Assembly (NCBI RefSeq): GCF_036588685.1 | Contig: NC_086382.1 | Location: 77,163,999-77,227,998 of the forward strand | Direction: 5' to 3' | DNA length: 64,000 nt | Origin: Mytilus trossulus | Lineage: Eukaryota > Mollusca > Bivalvia > Mytilida > Mytilidae | Notes under the pieces: model-generated | Database searches by the model: none | What the model was told of the DNA's origin: nothing | What the model saw: only the letters and a program-made list of their open reading frames with translations | Program-made: the position numbers and the translations under genes | Shown: piece after piece, positions 22,701 through 33,200 of the stretch | How positions within the stretch are numbered: position 1 is the stretch's first letter | Layout: the number at the start of each line of letters is the position of its first letter

Positions 22701-23998
22701 TACATGATCTTCTGATTGCTTCCTTTTCACAAAGCAAACAGCTTAATGTCACAATGTCTATGATGGCTCATCCCCTACACAGCTACAGGTCCCCAGATCT
22801 AGTACGACTGTAAGCATTTCATACCTAAAAAGTTAAAATTGAAGTTGGAATCTTTTGTTACAATTTTTGTACAATCAGTGAAAAAATAATACTTTTTTTA
22901 AAGGATGATGGCTGTCATGGGCCATATATTCATGTAAGAGCTAGATAAAAATTTCCATTGACCATTGTTGAAATGAGAACTCAATACATGTAGCAATATG
23001 TACATGTACATATGTATGCTAATTGTCTTCCATAGCATGTAAGTACAGAGGGAATTGCTGAAAAAATATGTCTTATCTCATTTTTAATTCCTACAGAAAT
23101 TTTTATGATTCTATTTTAAATTCATGAAATCTTGATTGACCTTAGTGTCGTTGTTGTAACATTAAGGGACTTTGTTAACAACTATTAAATAGTTAAATAA
23201 AGAATCTGAAGTTGAAAAAAAAATCTTTATTGACCTTAATTGATTTCTGTTTAATTATTTGTTTCTCTGCTGAAGTGCTGTGGCATGTACTTGAGAATGT
23301 CAGTTTGCACAAAGTAATTTGTACTGAAGACTTAATTATGTCACTTTTAGGATATTTTAAGGTTTTATCAAAGCATTTTAGGAATAGGGTTTGTTAATTA
23401 AATTCTATTCTTACTAATGAGAATACTATTTACATGTCGTGTCACATTGATTAGTTCTTGGTTGAGAATTTATTTGTACATCAGAGCTTTAGAAACCAGA
23501 CCAAAAGTGAGTCTTGCACAAGCTTTTATCCAGTTTGGTAGAGAGTTTACATAAATATTATATTTCTGACAGTTCACATACATGTCTATTGTTTTGATCC
23601 TACAATTTACACCTGGGACTGAAAGGTTTGGTTATTATTATAATGCAAATAGTTAATTTGTCTTTTCAACATAGAAATGCAGAACATGAAGAGGACCCCT
23701 AAATGACCTCTCACATAAAAAGAAATATCTACATTAATTCATAGTTTGCTAATCATAAATGTGAAAGTGAAGTAACAGGAAACTTTATTTATTTTCTTTG
23801 TACAATATTAAAAGAAAACATTTCTTTGTGAACCTGTTTTGTACAAATGTTGGCTGATTGCAGTACTAGTATAAATATAAACTGTATATATAATTAGGAC
23901 TAGTAATTTTTATTTTTTAAGTCATTATGATGACAAATTATTGTAGGTACTGATACTATCTCACTATTCATGTTCATCTACATTCATTTATATTCCAG
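22701..23998. other. SAXO4 5' intron, no feature seen
   Basis: AT-rich sequence between the presumed first exon and the first coding exon. Short open frames lack any recognisable protein. Confidence 0.4.
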
Positions 23999-24011
23999 CT
24001 TTCAAACAAAG

Positions 24012-24241
24012 ATGGGTCCTTTACCACAAGGAAGTAGAAATCTCCATATCAAGGCCAGTCAAGGTCCAGATATTAACATGATGAAATTTTACATCACACA
24101 AAATTCTACCACTTATGGTAGATACCATGAAAAATTTAAACCAAGAACTGGCCGACATACTGGGACTGGTTACTCTGCCAACTTCCGACCTGCCGTATAT
24201 TATAACCAACGTCTGGATCAATCTGATAACCCAACTCTAGC
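24012..24241 (+). CDS. SAXO4: SAXO4 coding exon 1 (residues 1-77)
   Basis: The ATG at 24012 is the first in the exon, 13 nt after the acceptor. It encodes MGPLPQGSRNLHIK, then MMKFYITQNSTTYGRYHEKF and KPRTGRHTGTGYSANFRPAV. The human protein also starts MGKLPLG. Donor is GC|GTAAGT. Confidence 0.93.
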
Positions 24242-27200
24242 GTAAGTATTTAAACTACAGACATGCATTTAACATATATTATACCACAGTACTTTCTATA
24301 GCCAATAAAATACACTGAGAACATGACTATAATTAATAACTAACAGCAGCTCATAGATTGCAGTCGATTTTTCTATTTACTGTGAATTTTAAAAGTTTGA
24401 AATTAGAAATGTTTATGAATTGAAAAAAGACCAAATTACCAAAGAGGCAATAAAAAATCACAATATAAAAATGAGGAGATATCGTATGGTTGTCTTTTAG
24501 ACAACATTCCAGCAAAGTTCAAAGAGAATGGATGTAAGCAATTATAGGCAACCATACAACTTTCAACAATGAGAAAAATCCTTGCCGTAAAGTCAGCTAC
24601 AAATGGCCCTGACATGAAAAATATGAAACAATTCAATTAAAAAAACTAACAACCTAATTTGTACTAATTAAAAAAGTTTAAGAAAAACAAATATGTCAGA
24701 CAAGAACCAACCACTGAACTACAGGCACAGGCTCCTGACTTGGGACAGTTTCATAAATAGGGGGGGGGGGTTAAACATGTTTGTTAGCACTCAATCCTCC
24801 CTGTAACAGCACAACATAGGAACAAGTATTTGTCAGAAACACACAAAACCATGGCAAAACATTTAAAAAACTTAGAGAAGACAAAAGAGACTGTTTAGAA
24901 AACAAATGATAGAGCAATATGAATAACTGTTTAACATTTTACCTAGTAATAACTGTTTAACATTTTACCTAGTAATAACTGTTTAACATTTTACCTAGTA
25001 ATAACTGTTTAACATTTTACCTATTAATAACTGTTTAACATTTTACCTAGTAATAACTGTTTAACATTTTACCTAGTAATAACTGTTTAACATTTTACCT
25101 AGTAATAACTGTTTAACATTTTACCTATTAATAACTGTTTAACATTTTACCTAGTAATAACTGTTTAACATTTTACCTAGTAATAACTGTTTAACATTTT
25201 ACCTAGTAATAACTGTTTAACATTTTACCTAGTTTTCCAATTCTGTATAGTTACTGTCTTTACCCTTGAATTTGTTTAAGTTCTAAAATGTGTTATTTGT
25301 ATTTACAGAGATATTTGTTCCAAGAACTACCACACAGTAACAGAGATAGCTTACCAACCGTACAAGGAGAATAGTGGTAGAGAACCGTTACCTGGTAATG
25401 TCCATCAAGTGGGGTCAGGATTTGTACGACAGAAACCAATCACATTTTCTAAAGATGCTGATGTAAGTTGGGTAGGGGAGTGGGGTTGTCATTAGGGAAC
25501 TTTGTATTAGTTCTTATAAGAATTTTTATTACAGAAGCCTTAATAATATAATAGTTTGAGACTACGGTTTGTGACATATAATTTAAGGTTGTTTGGAATC
25601 ATCAAGTCAATGGTATAACTGTCTCAAGCTTACCATAAAGATATATATTGTTTTAACTTGTGATTATGTTTGTGAGATATATTATGAAAGAAGAAAACTG
25701 TTCCAATAACTGGATTAAGTATGAAACTTATAACATAATGCAATTATGGGATACTACAGCTTTGTATATCAAAAAGATCAACCCTATAATACAACCTATA
25801 GTTGTTGCACTACTTTTTATCTTAAACAAAATAATCAAACATTTAGAACTGCATGTTAGAGTAGTTTAAGACTTGCACATATTTTATTGTTATTATTCAA
25901 CACACATATAAATATTGTACACAAATTTATAAATAGATTTTTATTATTTTAGCACATACCCTTTTAACATACTATATTATCACCTCTTTAGTTTATAAAT
26001 CATAATATATAGCAAAACAGTTTTGAAAATTCCACACATTTTCCTTTCACAATAATAAAGATAAATGTACCAATATAATTTTGATGGAGGTACAACATAC
26101 AACTTATTGTAAAATGATTTGTACGGTTTTGCTATATATTATATATAATAACACTCTTATATTAGAGGGATTTATTGCAAGAACATTTAAAAATTAAAAA
26201 TTCAATTGATACAATATATTAAGCATCTGTAAGAAAGGATTATGGTATTATTTAAAATATAGTCATGACACAGTTACAGATTTGAAATGTAAATTGATAC
26301 AACCTGGTCATGTTTTGATTAAAGAGATAATGCATATAGCACTTAGTTTCTTTTTTTTTTAACTTTAAAGATGAAATGAAAACTCTATAAAAACCTACAG
26401 TAAGCCTTTGTCATAAGATGCCAATTTATACAAAATGCTGGTTAAATTTACTTAACCTCATCTGGCATGTCTGTTGACAAAAAGAAAAATCAAAGGGAAG
26501 TTGTAAAGGAAGCATTTTTGATTTACAAGAAATATATGTTTTTGCAGTAAATCCAATATATTGTTTTTTTTCTGACTTTTGTATTTACATTATTGTCTCC
26601 CTTTATTCTAGTTAAACATTTTTAAATAATGCACATCATTGTGAATAAGTCTGCAAATTTACTGCATTAAATTATTATGATGTTTTATTACTGAGAGATG
26701 AAATTTTGGAAATAATTTTCTGTACTGGAATCAATTGAATTAAATTGAATCAAAAATGGTGTCTGAAATTGAGTGATAATTTCAAAAATTGAAGACGAAG
26801 AAAAATGATGTACATGTATATTAAATATAAGTTCGACAGACAACCTTTTGGCATTGATTTTCTACAAACTTTGATTTCTGTATATAGACATTATATTCAT
26901 GGAGAATGATTTGCTTCTTAAGAAAGGGAGATAATATAATCTTGTACTTCAAAGACTTTTTAATTTTTTTTGGCTTATCTTTATTGCATGTTTAGACTTT
27001 GTTATTGTAGGTAAAGGCAGTATTTATAGATACTAGGGCTGCCTCTGCACCAGCCAATATTCTGCCGAGATCTAAACCTTTATTACATAGAATACAAGCT
27101 AAGGATCCGATAGAATTAGAAAATGAGGGCTATGTAAGTTTTTAAAGCTGGTGTGACTAATGGCCAACAATTCACATGTTTTGACATAGCACTGGAAGAA

Positions 27201-30200
27201 ACGGTTACAAGCTCATCAAATTTCATGATTCTTGAGGACACTGGCACGTTTTTACACTCAAGTACTCTTTGGATTAAGAAAGAGATGATATCATAATAAT
27301 ACACTGAAAATCCAGTCTCTTACAGTAATGTACAACCAGTTAACTAGTATTGAATGTTAAATTTCCAATTTCCAGTGACTCAGTTAGTGAGTTGCATTTT
27401 CAATCATTTTAGTTACTTTTTATATTCATATTTATAATTAAGTTGTACAAAAAACTTGAAAATTTGCATTTCTTTCAATGATATAATGTACAAATGACAT
27501 TCTTATTTCAATTTATAATTGTAGAATCCTGTACTTTATATTGTTTTTGATGCACTTTTATTATAGTTTTGCACACTTTGTAGTCCTAACACAACCAATA
27601 CCTAGCAATGCACTTTATACACACATATTCTTCTATGTACACTAGTAATACACATTACTCACATTTATTTTATTTATGTCCAGATGGGTTGACTTGTTTG
27701 CCAGTATAGCTGTCATTAAAGATAGTATTCAGCATGTGATGTATATTTATACTGACTTGACTTCTGTTCATATAAAAGTGTAACTTTCACTGTTATTATA
27801 TAATATGCATATTGGGTGAATTCGTATAAGTTGGACTAATTTGAAATCAAACCCTTACAATCATTTAGGATATTCTTAAGATAATGACAGACATGCTTGT
27901 CCAGACCAGACCTTACAGTTAAAGATATTTTGCGTATGATTCGTTAACAGTCTCAGTATTTGAACCTTTGAAATTCTAGACTTGGCACATGGTGTTTTGA
28001 GCATTTTTTTTTATTCCTTACACCATCTGGTGAAGTTGTTCATATTCATTGTATAAAAACACTGTTTATCCCAAAATTTACTTGTCATTTAACTCTTCTA
28101 ATATGACTCTGGACCCCTTTCTCTCTGGGGTGCTATGAGGGTATAGACATACACTCTTTTTGTCCACTTTACTTTTTTGCTGTATAAAACGACTGCATTT
28201 TTAAATTTATGTTAAATAAGTACTGCAAAAAAGTACTGCAAAAAGGTTTCTCAGAAGAAAAAAAAACAATTAAAAAAAATGGCTCTAGTAAAATCATAGT
28301 TTCAGTCCACTTTTAAGAAGTTATGGGGGCTAATGGAGTGCCTTCGAAGCCAGCATGTGTTATGATAATAGCATCAGAAAATACAGGTGCTATTATTGAT
28401 AAGGTGTTTACAGTTAAGTAAAGTTTAAAAAGGTAAATGGTATTAATGATAAGTTGGATATTTTGATCTGGTTAAACATTTTAACAGAGCTGTTCTGACT
28501 GATGTTTTGACATTTAGGGTCCTCAGTATATGTTACATGTTCTGACTGATGTTTTGTCATTTTAGGGTCCTCAGTATATGTTATCAGAGACATCAAAGAG
28601 ATTCAGGGGAGATCAGCCAGATAGAAGTAAGTACTAACATGATATTCAATTATTTATCTAACAATGATAGGTTTCTGATTTTCTGATACAAATATTGTAC
28701 AGTTAAGAAAGTCAATATTAAAGTAACAGAATAACAATTCCTCATTGAGTAACTGAACAATATTGAATTGATATTGAATAAATGGTCACTAAAAAACTTT
28801 TTTGAAAGACTTGTTGAATTTCAACATCAAGGATATATAACTTTGACCTTCAGTTTACAGATTGGTTACTTTATCCCATAACTTTGACCTTTAGTTTACA
28901 GATTGGTTACTTTGTGCCATAACTTTAACCTTCAGTTTACAGATTGGTTACTTTGTCCCATAACTTTGACCTTCAGTTTACAGATTGGTTACTTTGTCCC
29001 ATAACTTTGACCTTCAGTTTACAGATAGGTTACTTTGTGCCATAACTTTGACCTTCAGTTTAAAGATTGGTTACTTTGTCACATAACTTTGACTTTCAGT
29101 TTACAGATTGGTTACTTTGTCAAGGTGAATGATATAAGGGTTGAAATACAAAATGTACAACTAAAAAAATCAGTGGACAATTATTTTGAGAAAATATAAA
29201 GAGCTATATGACCATAATTACCTCTTTACTGTTGATTTACTCAGTGTTTTAGTTTACTTTCCATTTAGGGTAACAGATATTCTGCTAGTGAACACCCCAC
29301 CTCGTTCCCTGATCTGATCACTGGTATGAACTTTGTGATGTCAATGATTCCACTGCCCTACCCAAGTTAGCTTAGAACTGTGTAAGTTATTTATGTTGTA
29401 TTTTTCAGTGGATGTATCAATGAAGACTGTTGGTGACCCAGAGGGTACAGGATTTACACATGCCTATAACGTAGAACCAATCACATATTACCCAGGTGAT
29501 CCACATAAGAATGATAGACCTGTGAGTATAATGGAAGCCCTATATATGATATTTTACATAACCATAAATAGTCAGTAGACTTAAATTAAGTTGATTGGGT
29601 CCATTTCCATGAATAATTTATAATATACAGAAATTAAAGTCTTGGTAAAAAACGTTGAAGTTTACATGTAACATATTTTTTGTTATTAAATAGTTTAAGT
29701 TTAAAACAAACATACCCTTTAGATCTAGAAGAAGTAGTATGAGTGCTGATGAGACAACTCTTAACTCACAATTTGTAAATGTAAATCATTATAGGTCAAA
29801 GTACAGTCATCAACACAGAACTTGGCTCACACCAAACAGCAAGCTATAAAAGGCCCCAAAAAATGACTAGTAAAACCATTCAAACAGGAAAAACAACGGT
29901 CTAAACTATATTAAAAACAAGAAATACTTATGAAACACATCAGCAAATAACAACCACTTAACATCAGGTTTATACAAGTTGTAAAATTGGCTTGATAACT
30001 GATTATTGAATTGTATTTATAAATTTTGTAATTGTTAAATAAAATCGATCCTCCAAGGAATGTGTGTGTGTGTGTCATTTTGAAGTGCTATATCCCCTAA
30101 ACTATCCTATTTATGTCCACACACATAGTCATAATAAATTGGTATATATATTATCTGACAGAGATGGCAGACACACAGACCAACAGGGATTACTATAATG

Positions 30201-33200
30201 AAGACAGATTTCCTGAGATCAGAATATCCACACGTAAGTAAACCTCTGACCTCTGTCTGGAAGTGACCTGTTTATAAGTGATAAGTATAATTAGAAAGAC
30301 AGATCGTTTAGATTGTTGTACTCAACAATAATGTTTGAATAGAACTCAGACTTAGAAGGTACATTTGATGGCTTAATTGGTTGCAAATTCACAGAAGGAG
30401 AATATATATCATTGTTGGTAACCAATTTCTAAATTTCAAAGCAATGTCTTTATATGTCTGTAACTAAACAAAAAATGGTTAAATTGTCATGGTGATGTCT
30501 TAAGGGAAAGTTTTCAAAACTTTGAAATTTAAAGATCCATTTGAATGAGCTCCACAGAGAACAGTATCTATTGTGTACAATGACTTCATTCAATGGGAAA
30601 ATTCATGTTGCAAAAATTTAAATACCCAAAATTAACTGGTAAATTTTCTAGGAAAAAAATTGTATTTCTTTTTCATTAATATTACATTTCTGAAGAAAAA
30701 TTCAGTTCTGTCCGGTGTTTGTGAAATATCTGTCTGTTTGAAAAACTGTTGTAAAACAACACTCTGTTACTTCCTTTTTATTGGAGATTATTGTATATAT
30801 AAGTTTGCATTGTTTATTTTAAGGGAGATGAACCATTACCAAACCTGGCTTCAGGATCTGAGAGGGGGACAGGATTCACAAGAGAAAAGGCAAAACCATT
30901 GTATGTCCATAGAAATCCTATTGATGTAAGTATTGGTACATGCTGACAATGCAGCTGACAACATATAATTATAGTATGTCCCCAGAAATCCTTTGGATGT
31001 AAGTATTGGTTCATGCTGACAATGCAGCTAACAACATATAATTATAGTATGTCCCCAGAAATCCTTTGGATGTAAGTATTGGTTCATGCTGACAATGCAG
31101 CTAACAACATATAATTATAGTATGTCCCCAGAAATCCTTTGGATGTAAGTATTGATACATGCTGACAATGCAGCTAACAACATATAATTATAGTATGTCC
31201 CCAGAAATCCTTTGGATGTAAGTATTGATACATGCTGACAATGCAGCTAACAACATATAATTATAGTATGTCCACAGAAATCCTATTGATGTAAGTATTG
31301 GTTCATGCTGACAATGCAGCTAACAACATATAATAATAGTATGTCCACAGAAACCCTATTGATGAAAGTATTGATACATGCTGACAATGCAGCTAACAAC
31401 ATATAATAATAGTATGTCCACAGAAACCCTATTGATGTAAGTATTGGTACATGCTGACAATGCAGCTAACAACATATAATTATAGTATGTCCCCAGAAAT
31501 CCTTTGGATGTAAGTATTGGTTCATGCTGACAATGCAGCTAACAACATATAATTATAGTATGTCCCCAGAAATCCTTTGGATGTAAGTATTGGTACATGC
31601 TGACAATGCAGCTAACAACATATAATTATAGTATGTCCACAGAAATCCTATTGATGTAAGTATTGGTTGATGCTGACAATGCAGCTAACAACATATAATA
31701 ATAGTATGTCCACAGAAACCCTATTGATGAAAGTATTGATACATGCTGACAATGCAGCTAACAACATATAATAATAGTATGTCCACAGAAACCCTATTGA
31801 TGTAAGTATTGGTACATGCTGACAATGCAGCTAACAACATATAATTATAGTATGTCCCCAGAAATCCTTTGGATGTAAGTATTGGTTCATGCTGACAATG
31901 CAGCTAACAACATATAATTATAGTATGTCCCCAGAAATCCTTTGGATGTAAGTATTGATACATGCTGACAATGCAGCTAACAACATATAATTATAGTATG
32001 TCCCCAGAAATCCTTTGGATGTAAGTATTGATACATGCTGACAATGCAGCTAACAACATATAATTATAGTATGTCCACAGAAATCCTATTGATGTAAGTA
32101 TTGGTTCATGCTGACAATGCAGCTAACAACATATAATAATAGTATGTCCACAGAAACCCTATTGATGAAAGTATTGATACATGCTGACAATGCAGCTAAC
32201 AACATATAATAATAGTATGTCCACAGAAACCCTATTGATGTAAGTATTGGTACATGCTGACAATGCAGCTAACAACATATAATTATAGTATGTCCCCAGA
32301 AATCCTTTGGATGTAAGTATTGGTTCATGCTGACAATGCAGCTAACAACATATAATTATAGTATGTCCCCAGAAATCCTTTGGATGTAAGTATTGGTACA
32401 TGCTGACAATGCAGCTAACAACATATAATTATAGTATGTCCACAGAAATCCTATTGATGTAAGTATTGGTTCATGCTGACAATGCAGCTAACAACATATA
32501 ATAATAGTATGTCCACAGAAACCCTATTGATGAAAGTATTGATACATGCTGACAATGCAGCTAACAACATATAATAATAGTATGTCCACAGAAACCCTAT
32601 TGATGTAAGTATTGGTACATGCTGACAATGCAGCTAACAACATATAATTATAGTATGTCCCCAGAAATCCTTTGGATGTAAGTATTGGTTCATGCTGACA
32701 ATGCAGCTAACAACATATAATTATAGTATGTCCCCAGAAATCCTTTGGATGTAAGTATTGGTTCATGCTGACAATGCAGCTAACAACATATAATTATAGT
32801 ATGTCCCCAGAAATCCTTTGGATGTAAGTATTGATACATGCTGACAATGCAGCTAACAACATATAATTATAATAGGATCAAAGAAATTTTCAAAAATCAT
32901 TTATTTATTAAATAGGTCATTTCGTGATAGAATCAAATCCAACATAAGTTCTTAAATTACAAGGGCCTGATATGAATTTAAATTAATTACAATGGATTTA
33001 ATACCTTTATTGTAATATTTGATTGATATATAGATATTTAAGTTTAATTTACATGTGTTTATAAAGTAAACGAATATATTTTTAGGCTTATGATAGAGCT
33101 GATGATATTCCTGGTCTCAGATTACAGAGAACAAAGAAATCAGACCCAGCTGATTATCTGAATATGACAAATCCAAACAACCATTCTAGGTAAAACTTTT

